Shown here piece after piece: positions 26,356 through 35,806 of a DNA stretch of 64,000 nucleotides. How positions within the stretch are numbered: the stretch's first letter is position 1; every line of letters begins with the position of its first letter. The stretch is from CALOCY01 sp942491975 (GTDB taxonomy: Bacteria > Bacteroidota > Bacteroidia > Bacteroidales > Prolixibacteraceae). The notes beneath the pieces were generated by a model that was not told the DNA's origin, did no database searches, and saw only the letters and a list, made by a program, of their open reading frames with translations. A program made the translations under genes and the position numbers. The stretch lies in NCBI GenBank assembly GCA_942491975.1, contig CALOCY010000004.1:248001-312000 (forward strand), written 5' to 3'.

Positions 26356-28263
26356 ATGGGAAAAGTTATCGGAATAGATTTAGGAACCACCAACTCGTGT
26401 GTTTCGGTAATGGAAGGAAATGAACCTGTTGTTATCCCTAACAGCGAAGGGCACCGTACAACTCCTTCTATTGTGGCTTTTGTTGATAATGGTGAGCGTA
26501 AAATAGGTGATCCGGCCAAACGTCAGGCCATAACCAATCCGCATAAAACAGTTTCTTCGATTAAACGGTTTATGGGAGAAGGTTACGCCAATGTGAGTAA
26601 AGAGATCAAACGCATGCCATATGAAGTTGTAAAAGGTGATAATGACACCCCGCGTGTAAAAATTGATGACCGTCTGTACTCCCCACAGGAAATTTCGGCG
26701 ATGATCCTTCAGAAAATGAAGAAGACGGCTGAAGATTACCTTGGACAGGAAGTAACCGATGCGGTAGTCACTGTTCCTGCATATTTTAGCGATTCACAGC
26801 GTCAGGCAACCAAAGAGGCCGGAGAAATTGCCGGGTTAAATGTACGACGTATCATCAATGAGCCTACTGCTGCATCGTTGGCGTATGGGCTTGACAAGAT
26901 GGACAAGGAGATGAAAATAGCCGTGTTCGACCTTGGCGGAGGGACATTTGATATATCGATACTGGAATTGGGGGATGGCGTTTTCGAAGTAAAATCGACT
27001 GATGGTGACACCCACCTTGGAGGGGATGACTTTGATGATGTTGTTATTAACTGGCTGGCAGATGCATTTAAGAAAGATGAAGGAATCGACCTGCGCAAAG
27101 ACCCAATGGCCCTGCAACGCCTGAAAGAAGCTTCAGAGAAAGCCAAAGTTGAGTTATCAAGTGCTACATCAACAGAGATTAACCTGCCTTACATTATGCC
27201 GGTAGACGGGATACCCAAACACCTGGTGAAAACACTCACACGTGCCCAGTTCGAGCAACTGGCAGATAAACTGATCCAGGCAACAATTGACCCTTGTGGC
27301 CGTGCATTGAAAAATGCGGGAATGACAGCTGCTGATATTGATGAGGTGATTCTTGTGGGCGGATCGACACGTATTCCTGCTGTTCAGGAAAAAGTGAAAG
27401 CATTCTTTGGAAAAGAGCCGTCGAAAGGTGTAAATCCTGATGAAGTAGTTGCTGTAGGTGCTGCTATTCAGGGAGGGGTACTTACCGGAGAGGTGAAAGA
27501 TGTATTGTTGCTTGATGTTACCCCGCTTTCATTGGGTATTGAGACAATGGGAGGGGTAATGACCCGGTTAATTGAATCGAATACAACCATACCGACAAAA
27601 AAAGCAGAGACGTTTACTACTGCTGCTGACAACCAACCTTCGGTTGAGATTCATGTATTGCAGGGAGAACGTCCGATGGCTGCGGGCAATAAAACAATTG
27701 GACGCTTCCACCTTGACGGAATACCACCTGCACCACGCGGGGTACCTCAGATTGAGGTAACCTTTGATATCGATGCTAACGGTATCCTGCATGTGGCTGC
27801 CAAAGATAAGGCTACAGGTAAATCACAATCGATCCGTATTGAAGCATCTTCAGGGTTGAGTGATGATGAAATCAAACGCATGAAAGATGAAGCTGAGGCA
27901 AATGCTGATGCCGACAAAACTGCCAAGGAGCGTATAGATAAGTTGAACCAGGCTGACGGGTTGATTTTTCAGACAGAGAAACAACTGAAAGAGTATGGTG
28001 ACAAGATTCCTGCCGATAAGAAAAAACCGATAGAAGATGCGTTGGTGAAATTGAAAGAGGCGCATTCGAAACAGGATCTGGAAGTTGTTGATGCGGCCAT
28101 GAATGAGCTGAACCAGGTATTTCAGGCTGCTTCGCAGGATATGTATAATGCGGCGAATGCACAAGGAGCCCAGGACGGGCAACCACAACCCGGACCTCAG
28201 CCGGAAGGAGGACAAAAAGCTGATGATGAGGTAAAAGATGTTGATTTTGAAGAGGTGAAATAA
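26356..28263 (+). CDS. dnaK: Chaperone DnaK (Hsp70)
   Basis: 635 aa, full length. ATPase domain residues 1-380 (VIGIDLGTTNSCVSVMEGN, IINEPTAASLAYGLDK, VFDLGGGTFDISIL, ILVGGSTRIPAVQ), hydrophobic linker DVLLLDVTPLSLGIE, substrate-binding domain, helical lid, and a disordered Q/G-rich tail ending in the EEVK-type motif (VKDVDFEEVK) that ties to DnaJ action. Start at ATG 26356 (family N-terminus), not the in-frame ATG 30 bp earlier. No grpE or dnaJ beside it, which is normal in Bacteroidota. Confidence 0.98.
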   Translation: MGKVIGIDLGTTNSCVSVMEGNEPVVIPNSEGHRTTPSIVAFVDNGERKIGDPAKRQAITNPHKTVSSIKRFMGEGYANVSKEIKRMPYEVVKGDNDTPRVKIDDRLYSPQEISAMILQKMKKTAEDYLGQEVTDAVVTVPAYFSDSQRQATKEAGEIAGLNVRRIINEPTAASLAYGLDKMDKEMKIAVFDLGGGTFDISILELGDGVFEVKSTDGDTHLGGDDFDDVVINWLADAFKKDEGIDLRKDPMALQRLKEASEKAKVELSSATSTEINLPYIMPVDGIPKHLVKTLTRAQFEQLADKLIQATIDPCGRALKNAGMTAADIDEVILVGGSTRIPAVQEKVKAFFGKEPSKGVNPDEVVAVGAAIQGGVLTGEVKDVLLLDVTPLSLGIETMGGVMTRLIESNTTIPTKKAETFTTAADNQPSVEIHVLQGERPMAAGNKTIGRFHLDGIPPAPRGVPQIEVTFDIDANGILHVAAKDKATGKSQSIRIEASSGLSDDEIKRMKDEAEANADADKTAKERIDKLNQADGLIFQTEKQLKEYGDKIPADKKKPIEDALVKLKEAHSKQDLEVVDAAMNELNQVFQAASQDMYNAANAQGAQDGQPQPGPQPEGGQKADDEVKDVDFEEVK

Positions 28264-28286
28264 TTTAGTTGATTGAATATAATCCG

Positions 28287-28327
28287 GCCCTCTAAGGTTT
28301 TAAAAAATCTTAGAGGGCTTTTTTTAT
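28287..28327 (+). terminator. Terminator after dnaK
   Basis: GCCCTCTAAG...CTTAGAGGGC hairpin followed by a run of nine T; 23 bp after the dnaK stop. Confidence 0.9.
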
Positions 28328-28490
28328 TAGTTTTGTAGCACAATAAAATAAGGATAATGAAGGTTTTTTTTATGAAGATGGCCTGAAAACGAATGATACC
28401 GATTATCAATTAAAATGTCGTCCCGATTCGTTTACTCTCGGGACTCCTTTAATTGTATATCGGCATTAACCATTGTAAAATTTAAAGCGA

Positions 28491-29288
28491 ATGAAAAGAT
28501 ACATCGTTATACTATTGATTATATTAATTCCTACAGTATTGACTGGGCAGGAGAAGATGAACCTCACCGATCACAACGGGTTAAAACAAGGTTTATGGAG
28601 CGTAAAATATCCCGGTGGGGTAAAAAAATATGAGGGAAATTTTGTAGATGGAAAACCTGCAGGGGAGTTTAAGCGTTACTATCCCAATGGCCGTATAAAG
28701 GCTAAAATGACATACCAGGTAAATAGTGATATTGTACTGGCAGGGCTGTACAATGAGAACGGGACACTCTTTGCCAAAGGGAGGTATAAAGCGATGCAAA
28801 AAGATAGTATATGGGACTATTATACCGATGGTATCGTACGCATGAAAGTCAACTATAAAGCGGGGAAAAGAGCGGGAAAATCTACCCATTTTAACAAAAA
28901 CGGGAAAGTGTCATCAGAAGCCGATTATGTAAATGGGCTTATAGAGGGCAACTTGAAATTTTATTATCCTTCAGGAGCTGATATGTCGGCATTTAAATAC
29001 CACAATAATAAACGGGAAGGCTTGTGTATGACATGGTACGATAATGGTGAGACAGAAATGGAAGGATGGTACTCCGGGAGTTTAAGGGATAGTCTCTGGA
29101 CGTTTTACTGGCGTGATGGGAACGTAAAATACAAATTGCAATACGCCAAAGGCTTTTTAGTGAACCCGGAGGCCATGGACAGTGTTGAACAATTAAAGTT
29201 TGAAGAGTTCGAAAAAAACCGGTTGACACTGAAAGATCCGGAAAAATATATCAATGATCCGATAAGTATATTGCAGGGAGGAAAATAG
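28491..29288 (+). CDS. Secreted MORN-like repeat protein (YwqK family)
   Basis: 265 aa: N-terminal hydrophobic signal (residues 1-18), then about eight repeats of the kind GxxxGxWxxYYxNGxxxxxxxY (for example GLWSVKYPGGVKKYEGNF, GEFKRYYPNGRIKAKMTY, GLCMTWYDNGETEMEGWY). Databases often call this family toxin-antitoxin YwqK antitoxin, a label with little support; no toxin lies beside it. Likely periplasmic or surface, role unknown. It is 1 bp upstream of mnmA. Confidence 0.8.
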   Translation: MKRYIVILLIILIPTVLTGQEKMNLTDHNGLKQGLWSVKYPGGVKKYEGNFVDGKPAGEFKRYYPNGRIKAKMTYQVNSDIVLAGLYNENGTLFAKGRYKAMQKDSIWDYYTDGIVRMKVNYKAGKRAGKSTHFNKNGKVSSEADYVNGLIEGNLKFYYPSGADMSAFKYHNNKREGLCMTWYDNGETEMEGWYSGSLRDSLWTFYWRDGNVKYKLQYAKGFLVNPEAMDSVEQLKFEEFEKNRLTLKDPEKYINDPISILQGGK

Positions 29289-29289
29289 A

Positions 29290-30363
29290 ATGGCAAAAAA
29301 AAGGGTATTGCTCGGCATGAGTGGCGGACTGGACAGCACAATGGCTGCATTTCTGCTGAAGCGTGATGGTTATGACGTTGAGGGGGTTACGTTAAAAATG
29401 TGGAAGCCCGAAGATACAAAGCAAAAAAATGACGCCCCCGGATACATTGAAGAAGCCCGTCTGCTTGCCGCGAAAATCGGGATAAAGCACTATGTTATCG
29501 ATATTCAGGAGAAGTTTAAAAGCGATGTGGTAGGGTATTTTGCAGATGAGTACCTGGCAGGACGCACACCCAATCCTTGTGTGCAATGCAACCGCTTTAT
29601 CAAATGGGACGTAATGCTTGACCTGGCTAAAGAGATCGGTTGTGACAAAATTGCAACGGGGCACTATAGCCGGCTGGGAGAGTTGAATGACCGTTATTTT
29701 ATCCGGATGGGAAAGGATGAACTGAAAGACCAGTCCTATTTCTTATGGCCGTTGGGGCAACGGATATTGTCGCAAATTATTTTTCCACTTGCCGAATACA
29801 CCAAAGACGAAATACGGGGCATTGCCAATGAAAACGGATTTCAGGAGGTGACATCAAAAAGTGAAAGCCAGGATATCTGTTTTATCGCAGATAACGACTA
29901 CCGGAATTTTCTCAGGGGGAGTATTGACGGTTTTGAAAAACGGGTTGTGCCGGGAAATTTCCTCTCAACAGACGGAAAAATATTGGGGCAACACAAAGGT
30001 TATCCGTTCTACACTATCGGACAACGAAAGGGATTGGAAATAGCGCTTGGTGTACCGATGTATGTAGCCGAAATACGCGCAGACCGCAACGAAGTTGTGT
30101 TGGGAAACAGGGAAGATATCCTCAAAAAAGAGTTGGTGATAACAGGTGTCAACCTGCAAAAATACGAAACAGTTCCTGACGGGATGGAACTGACTACCCG
30201 CATCAGGTACCGTAACAAAGGGGCTAAAAGCCGGCTTGTGAAGAGCACTGACGGCATCAAAATTATATTTGATGAAGCAGTTTCAGCTGTTACCCCCGGT
30301 CAATCAGCTGTATTTTATGAGGGCGATGATGTTGTCGGGGGTGGATTTATTCGTGAAACTTAA
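29290..30363 (+). CDS. mnmA: tRNA-specific 2-thiouridylase MnmA
   Basis: 357 aa. PP-loop SGGLDSTMAAFLLK binds ATP; catalytic cysteines are in NPCVQCNRFIKW and SESQDICFI; KDQSYFLWPL is the family signature. It thiolates U34 of Lys, Glu and Gln tRNAs. Length normal. It follows the MORN-like gene by 1 bp. Confidence 0.96.
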   Translation: MAKKRVLLGMSGGLDSTMAAFLLKRDGYDVEGVTLKMWKPEDTKQKNDAPGYIEEARLLAAKIGIKHYVIDIQEKFKSDVVGYFADEYLAGRTPNPCVQCNRFIKWDVMLDLAKEIGCDKIATGHYSRLGELNDRYFIRMGKDELKDQSYFLWPLGQRILSQIIFPLAEYTKDEIRGIANENGFQEVTSKSESQDICFIADNDYRNFLRGSIDGFEKRVVPGNFLSTDGKILGQHKGYPFYTIGQRKGLEIALGVPMYVAEIRADRNEVVLGNREDILKKELVITGVNLQKYETVPDGMELTTRIRYRNKGAKSRLVKSTDGIKIIFDEAVSAVTPGQSAVFYEGDDVVGGGFIRET

Positions 30364-30420
30364 TCCCGATGATTATCGCGGATTAAAAACGTAGTGCATT
30401 GAAATTTATAAGTTGAACGA

Positions 30421-30446
30421 ATCCCGATAGCGAAGCGTATCGGGAT
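30421..30446. repeat. ATCCCGATA palindrome, copy 2
   Basis: ATCCCGATA-GCGAAGCG-TATCGGGAT. Read on the other strand it equals the copy at 18897-18922 except for one loop base. A third, imperfect hairpin TTAATCCCGAT...ATCGCGGATTAA lies just after the mnmA stop (30360-30386). Confidence 0.7.
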
Positions 30447-30467
30447 CAATAGTCAAATACCCAATAT

Positions 30468-31529
30468 CTAATCTTTGGCAAACAACAGCCTTAATTTATT
30501 AAAACTCACCTCCACATTCATCTTATAAAACCCTTTCCACACCTCTCCTTCATGCTCATTGGTGGGCGATATTAGTGCCACTACCGAACGGGTAACAGGC
30601 TCATATTTTTTTTGGAACTCGGCAGGAAGGGCATAGGTCGAAACCAGGAAGTTTTTGATTACACCTTTGCTTTCTGTCCCATCCTGAAAATTGATGTTGA
30701 CCGTAGTGCCGATTTTTAGTAATTTTATATCGCGGGGATCGAAAAATGCCACAATTTTTACCGAATCAGAATTGTGGATGGTTAATACATTCTCCGATTG
30801 ATAGCAAATCTCGTTCTCATTAAAATTGATGATGCCGATAATTCCTTTTTCCGGGGTGACGTATGAGGTTTCAATATTATGAAGCTGGCTGTAACTACTG
30901 CTATGGATTGTCGGGTTGCTTAGCTTATTGCGTTGCGACCATATTGCAGTATGCAGCAACTCTATTTCAGCCCGGAGTTTTACAATGGTACTTTTGATCC
31001 GGAAAATCTCATCCTGCATCTCACCCAGTTTGGCTTTGGGATACACTTCAAGCATAACCTGCTTCACAAGTTCTTTCTCTTTTTCAACATAGAATGATAC
31101 CAACGTTTCTTTCGATCGCTTTTCGATCTTTTTCATCTCCAATTCAGTAATCAGCCGGTCTATTTCACGGTTTATACGGTCTTTATTGTTTTCAATGTCA
31201 ATGATCTCGGTATAGCTGTTCCCTTCACGCTCTTTTAGCATATAACGAAACAGGGTGTCGCCTTTTTCAACTTCATCGCCTTCACTGATATTTAGCTTCA
31301 ACAGGCGTATATCATCTGTAAAACTTACATTCAGTTTTTCAAACTCAATTTGACTGTTTGCCCGGATAATGAAGAAACGGTTATATGCATAGCGTGCAAT
31401 AAAGAACAGGACAATAGCCATGATGGCTATAAAAAATATCCGGTCGTAATTTCGCCTCTTTTTTTGGGCTTGTTGCTCTTTGAAACCTTTTATGATTGGT
31501 TCGTTCGATTTAAAACTAAATTTCTTCAT
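30468..31529 (-). CDS. HlyD/Alg44-like membrane-fusion protein
   Basis: 353 aa. A cytoplasmic N-terminus of about 35 residues, one TM helix (about 36-55), a biotinyl-lipoyl-like half (LKLNISEGDEVEKGDTLF), a long coiled coil (about 115-205) and a beta-barrel-like domain (IVAFFDPRDIKLLKIGTTVNI). It should span the periplasm to join the inner-membrane glycosyltransferase with the TolC-like protein. Last gene of the operon. Start at ATG 31529, 4 bp past the upstream stop, chosen over 31559, which would overlap that gene. Confidence 0.8.
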   Translation of the reverse strand: MKKFSFKSNEPIIKGFKEQQAQKKRRNYDRIFFIAIMAIVLFFIARYAYNRFFIIRANSQIEFEKLNVSFTDDIRLLKLNISEGDEVEKGDTLFRYMLKEREGNSYTEIIDIENNKDRINREIDRLITELEMKKIEKRSKETLVSFYVEKEKELVKQVMLEVYPKAKLGEMQDEIFRIKSTIVKLRAEIELLHTAIWSQRNKLSNPTIHSSSYSQLHNIETSYVTPEKGIIGIINFNENEICYQSENVLTIHNSDSVKIVAFFDPRDIKLLKIGTTVNINFQDGTESKGVIKNFLVSTYALPAEFQKKYEPVTRSVVALISPTNEHEGEVWKGFYKMNVEVSFNKLRLLFAKD

Positions 31530-31533
31530 GTGT

Positions 31534-33114
31534 TTAGTTTTTAAGCTGCTTAATATCAATATAGATCAGTGCCTTAAGGTTGTTGATCACAATATCTTTA
31601 TATGTGCTGTTTGCAATATTTCTGAAAAGCTCAACTTTGGAGGGGAAATCGTTTACATTCAATATTAGATAATCTCCGGGACCCTTCTCTCCAATTTGTG
31701 TTGAAATATTTCGGTTGTTCAGTTGTTCGATTATACCATCTCCCGGATCAGTTGAAAACAGTACATATCTGACGGTATTCACTTTCAGGTAATCGGCAAT
31801 ATAACCCCAATCGGCACCCTTCCAGTTTTTAGTGTTGATGTATATCGTAAGGTTCTTCTCGGTTAACAGGTTGCTGTTATAGTCGAGGTATTGTGATGGC
31901 AACGAACGGTTTATTTTTGAATGTATCTGCAATAGTATCAAATACATATCTTTTTTCAGATCATTCATTTCTGCTTTTGATGCCAGCAATTCATCGTATT
32001 TCAGGTAGTGGGGCAGTGTTTCAGGACTGACAGGGGTAAACAATATTTCACGTTGCCGTATCCGTTCGCTTATCAGTTCAATGTTGTATTCAATCTCTTC
32101 ATAATCCTTCCACTTCTCGTTCAATTCATGATAGTGGTTCAGTATCTCCTGAAAACGATTATGCTCCATAAAAGTTTCTCTTTCGGCAATCTGTTTGCGC
32201 TCAATGCCGGCAACACTCTTATTGTGTGTTTTGCTGAGAGGGACATGCAGGTTTACGCCAACCGAAGGGAACCAACGGTCATCCCTGTCATTAAAAAGAT
32301 AGTTCATCCGTGCATGGAGCTTCAGGTCTGGCTGTTTCTCCAACTTGTACTTCAGTTCAATATTTTGGGATTGGAGATCAATAACCCGTGCAGTAGTGCT
32401 GTCTGCCAGTAATAATGCTTCCAGTTTGTCAATATCCACCCTGAACAGGGGTAGTTTATCAAACGAAATGGTTTGTATGGAATCAAAATAGTTGTCAAAC
32501 AGTTTGTTGTATGCCCGGCATGCTTTAAGGTTATTCTCCACCTCCTGCAATTTTTTTAGTGAGGGGATGAGCTGGTCGTAAGTAATCACATGTGATTTTC
32601 TTAGCGAGTCGAGAATAAACGTGTATTCTGTTAACAATCTTTTTCGTTTTTTCAGGTGGGTTATTTTGCCTGAATTTGCCGAATAGATCAGGTAATTGTA
32701 CAGGTATTTATAGTGATATTTCCGATTTTCTGCCTCTTTGCCAATTTCAAGCAATTTTAGCTCATTGCCGGTCATCTCCCGCTCAATCTTTGACGAGTAA
32801 ACACCATTTCTCAGGATATTCCACTCAACACCGGTCCTTAACGAACTGTAATATTCCTCTTCTGAGTTTGAGAACAGCTCATTAAAATTGTTGTTGAAGT
32901 AAGCCCTGAAGCCCAGCCCCGTATTGCTTTTGTGCTGTTTAATCCGGGCTTCCAGCAACTCCAGCCGGGTAATTACATTTTCAGATACGGGCTGTGAAAA
33001 CAGGCTGTCTATCGTATAAAAACTATTCAGGGTATCTGTTTGGCTTAACCCTGCACTATGTATGGAAAACAGTAATGCCAGTGCAAAAAATGATATGTGA
33101 ATTATCTTTTTCAT
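31534..33114 (-). CDS. TolC-like outer-membrane factor with extra C-terminal domain
   Basis: 526 aa. Signal peptide (ends about residue 24, LSQT), then about 370 residues of long amphipathic helices with barrel-strand pieces (TGLGFRAYFNNNFNE, WFPSVGVNLHVPLS) as in TolC-type export channels. The last about 110 residues form an added alpha/beta domain (LTIYINTKNWKGADWGYIAD ... VRYVLFSTDPGDGIIEQL) not found in ordinary TolC proteins. It sits 4 bp after the GT2 gene, so the exported material is probably polysaccharide. Assignment from pattern and context. Confidence 0.65.
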   Translation of the reverse strand: MKKIIHISFFALALLFSIHSAGLSQTDTLNSFYTIDSLFSQPVSENVITRLELLEARIKQHKSNTGLGFRAYFNNNFNELFSNSEEEYYSSLRTGVEWNILRNGVYSSKIEREMTGNELKLLEIGKEAENRKYHYKYLYNYLIYSANSGKITHLKKRKRLLTEYTFILDSLRKSHVITYDQLIPSLKKLQEVENNLKACRAYNKLFDNYFDSIQTISFDKLPLFRVDIDKLEALLLADSTTARVIDLQSQNIELKYKLEKQPDLKLHARMNYLFNDRDDRWFPSVGVNLHVPLSKTHNKSVAGIERKQIAERETFMEHNRFQEILNHYHELNEKWKDYEEIEYNIELISERIRQREILFTPVSPETLPHYLKYDELLASKAEMNDLKKDMYLILLQIHSKINRSLPSQYLDYNSNLLTEKNLTIYINTKNWKGADWGYIADYLKVNTVRYVLFSTDPGDGIIEQLNNRNISTQIGEKGPGDYLILNVNDFPSKVELFRNIANSTYKDIVINNLKALIYIDIKQLKN

Positions 33115-33118
33115 GATC

Positions 33119-34429
33119 TTATAGTCCGTATGCTTTAGCCATTGCCGATGATTTTTGTGGGTTCCACTGGTCTTTGTACGAATCCTTAAAGAAAAACTCC
33201 CTCAGGTAAGCGTAAGTCCGTACCAAACGCATGTAAAGTCCGGTGTATATGGGGACAAGGAAGAAATATTTCCATAATTTCATCTCCTCTTTATTTCTTT
33301 CCGACAACATATATACCGGAATAGCCTGTACCAGTGCCATTGCCGAGTAAAGCGTGTAATTCATAAGCAGTACGTACAGGATTATACTGGAGAAATTATG
33401 TACAATATCGAAAACATAATAGAACCAGATAAAGTTGAGGACGAGGGTGTAAAGTATATTTTCGGCCAGTGATATAAAATTGAGCCAATTGAAGCTTTTA
33501 TTGGGAAAATAGATGTCGCGGTGTTTCCGTATCCTGAAACGTATTGTTGAGCGGCTCCAGCGGACACGTTGTTTGGCCAGTTTTTTAAAATTATCGGGGA
33601 CATTGGTAAGGCACACTGCCCGGTGTTCAAAAACGGTTTTGTAACCGGCCTTTCGGATTTTAACCGTGATGTCCCCATCCAGCCCGGGACCAATGTCCCA
33701 TCCGCCAACGGCTTTGAGTGCTTCCTGCTTAAATGCCCCAAAAGCTCCCGAAATAATCCGGTATATGCCCAGGCTGCTGGTGGTAAACCGGCTGACACAA
33801 ATGGTTTTCAGGTACTCAATAGCCTGCATTTTTGTGCAAAAGTTCTTTTCGTGATTCCTCACTTTGACATTTCCGCCAACAGCACCAATCCTGGGGTTAA
33901 TATAAAATGGCACAAGGATATTCTCAATAGCATCACGGTCGAAAGAGCAGTCGGCATCAAGATGGATAATGTATTTTCCTTTTGAAAAAAACAGTGCGGT
34001 ATTGGCAGCAGAAGCCTTTCCCCCTCTTTCGGAATTTCTGATAAACTTTGTTATCATCCCCAGCTTTTCAAGGTTCCTTCCAATAATGGGGGTCTTGTCA
34101 TCTGAACCGTCATCAACAATGATGAGCTCATAATGCCGGTAGGTCTGTTCTTTTAATGAATTGACCAATTTGTACAGGTGGACACCTTCGTTTTTTCCGG
34201 GAATAACGATTGATATGAGTGGTTTCTCATTCCGCAACCGTTGCCGTGCTGTTTCAAAACGTTCATCGTACTTTTTTTGGAATATTTTGTACCGGCCGAT
34301 GATAATAAATTCGAGGATAATATAGCGGGTAAATTCGAAGATTAAGAACAGCCAAAACACCCTCAGGAATTTATCGAACCCAATCTCAAACCAATAATTG
34401 ATATATTCCGGCAACCACCTTTCCATCAC
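33119..34429 (-). CDS. Processive GT2 polysaccharide synthase (Alg8/BcsA-like)
   Basis: 436 aa. TM helix (about 15-38), GT2 domain with IVIPGKNEGVHLY, IVDDGSDDKTP, HLDADCSFDRD (DxD), GGWDIGPGLDGDI and KQRVRWSRS (the QxxRW motif of processive beta-glycosyltransferases), then C-terminal TM helices (about 310-395). It should polymerise a nucleotide-sugar at the inner membrane and push the chain outward. It abuts the TackOD1-like gene (adjacent, no gap), and the two are probably coupled. Sugar unknown. Confidence 0.9.
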   Translation of the reverse strand: MMERWLPEYINYWFEIGFDKFLRVFWLFLIFEFTRYIILEFIIIGRYKIFQKKYDERFETARQRLRNEKPLISIVIPGKNEGVHLYKLVNSLKEQTYRHYELIIVDDGSDDKTPIIGRNLEKLGMITKFIRNSERGGKASAANTALFFSKGKYIIHLDADCSFDRDAIENILVPFYINPRIGAVGGNVKVRNHEKNFCTKMQAIEYLKTICVSRFTTSSLGIYRIISGAFGAFKQEALKAVGGWDIGPGLDGDITVKIRKAGYKTVFEHRAVCLTNVPDNFKKLAKQRVRWSRSTIRFRIRKHRDIYFPNKSFNWLNFISLAENILYTLVLNFIWFYYVFDIVHNFSSIILYVLLMNYTLYSAMALVQAIPVYMLSERNKEEMKLWKYFFLVPIYTGLYMRLVRTYAYLREFFFKDSYKDQWNPQKSSAMAKAYGL

Positions 34430-35806
34430 CTATAAATCTTCAAGTTGCAATCCCGATTCTATTTTCCGGAATGAAATATCTACAATCTCTTCCTTTACAT
34501 TAAAATTATCCCAAAGCAGATGTGACAGGTATGAACGTACCGCAAGGGTTTTATCTTCTGCTTCTGTTTTTGACGACTCGGGAAGTAAAATATAGAATGT
34601 GTAGTAATTCTTCGAGGAGATACTGTCTTTAGGTTCAAGCACCGATTTCATTATATCCCTGATCTCTTTGGCAAACTCTTCGCCTTTTAGTTGAATATTG
34701 ACAGGCAGCTTGTTGACGTCAATCAATAGTTTTCCAACGAATGAAACCGACTTGGTAATTGTAATCCGTTGTAACTCCTGGTTGAACAGTACATTAAAAA
34801 CAGCCATGTCGTGTATGCCATCAACATTGACACTTTGGCTTTGAGAGACATACATGAACTCTCCCGATTCGGCAAAACGCCTTCCGGAATCGGTCAATGA
34901 GAAAGCCCGGATTTGCGATTCCCTTAAATCCTCGACATTATTCACATGTCCGCAGTCGGTACACTTGGCTGTCATTATGTTTTCCTGAAATTGCGATTTA
35001 CAATCGGTGCAGGCATATATGGTTGATGGTTTATCGTAATCGACCCCGATATGTTTCAGGGTACGTGAGCATTTGGGGCAGGTAAGGCTGTTGTTGGTTG
35101 TAAAATCGTGCTCGGGGGCTACGTGGGCACAAACAAAATGGTGCAAAAGGCTTTGGGTCCCCAGTGATATTGAACTGCATTCGGGGCACGTCTCCCTGAA
35201 ATGCAGGTAAGTTCCTTCACAGTTCTGACAGTGGTGGACGATGTCGGTCAGGCCTGACCTGAAATATCCGATTTTATTCCCTTCATTCATCAGTTCCAGT
35301 GCCTCAACCTGCCGGTTGTTTGAAAAGAACAGGCTGACAAACGGATATAAATATCCGATATGGCTATCCCTGCTTTGTATGGGGGTAATACTTGCCCCTC
35401 TCGAATAAAAATACCTCATTGCACGCAACAGTATGTCGCTTTCGTCATGGGGCCTGTTTATCAGACTGGCAATTTCTTTTTTCCTGCTTAGGATGGATTT
35501 GGTTAGCTGAACAGCTTCGTTAATCTCTTGCGAGCTGACAAAGCCATCAATGTGCGGTTTCAATGAATCGGGGAAATCGTTGAGTTCCGAACTGACAAAG
35601 ACCGGGGTCAGGTAAAAATCGATGGAGCTGTTAGTGCGCAGCTGTTTGATGATTTGGTTGTAAGGAACGCACTTTGTAATAATAACGGCATCCGATTCTG
35701 ATATATCAGCATCTTCATGCCCGGAAGTGTCTGATAACAATAAAAAGGAGACATCCGTTACCTTCAGCACCTTATTGTCACTGTCGATCGTTTGTAGTTC
35801 AAACAT
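34430..35806 (-). CDS. TackOD1-like zinc-ribbon regulator with receiver-like N-terminus
   Basis: 458 aa. Residues 1-130 look like a degenerate receiver domain (DAVIITKCVPYNQII, YLTPVFVSSEL) without the phosphoacceptor pattern. Residues about 185-310 are a cysteine-rich region (HHCQNCEGTYLHFRETCPEC, LHHFVCAHVAPEHDF, CPKCSRTLKHIGVDYDKP, YACTDCKSQF, CTDCGHVN) that I match to the TackOD1 output domain, with several CxxC pairs for zinc. Residues 340-458 are an alpha/beta domain of unknown type. First gene of the polysaccharide operon, so it probably controls synthase activity or transcription. The TackOD1 match is from memory of the motif. Confidence 0.7.
   Translation of the reverse strand: MFELQTIDSDNKVLKVTDVSFLLLSDTSGHEDADISESDAVIITKCVPYNQIIKQLRTNSSIDFYLTPVFVSSELNDFPDSLKPHIDGFVSSQEINEAVQLTKSILSRKKEIASLINRPHDESDILLRAMRYFYSRGASITPIQSRDSHIGYLYPFVSLFFSNNRQVEALELMNEGNKIGYFRSGLTDIVHHCQNCEGTYLHFRETCPECSSISLGTQSLLHHFVCAHVAPEHDFTTNNSLTCPKCSRTLKHIGVDYDKPSTIYACTDCKSQFQENIMTAKCTDCGHVNNVEDLRESQIRAFSLTDSGRRFAESGEFMYVSQSQSVNVDGIHDMAVFNVLFNQELQRITITKSVSFVGKLLIDVNKLPVNIQLKGEEFAKEIRDIMKSVLEPKDSISSKNYYTFYILLPESSKTEAEDKTLAVRSYLSHLLWDNFNVKEEIVDISFRKIESGLQLEDL

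Noticed and set aside
28491..29288. Toxin-antitoxin module based on the YwqK label
   Set aside because: The protein is a MORN-like repeat protein with a signal peptide, and no toxin gene lies beside it.
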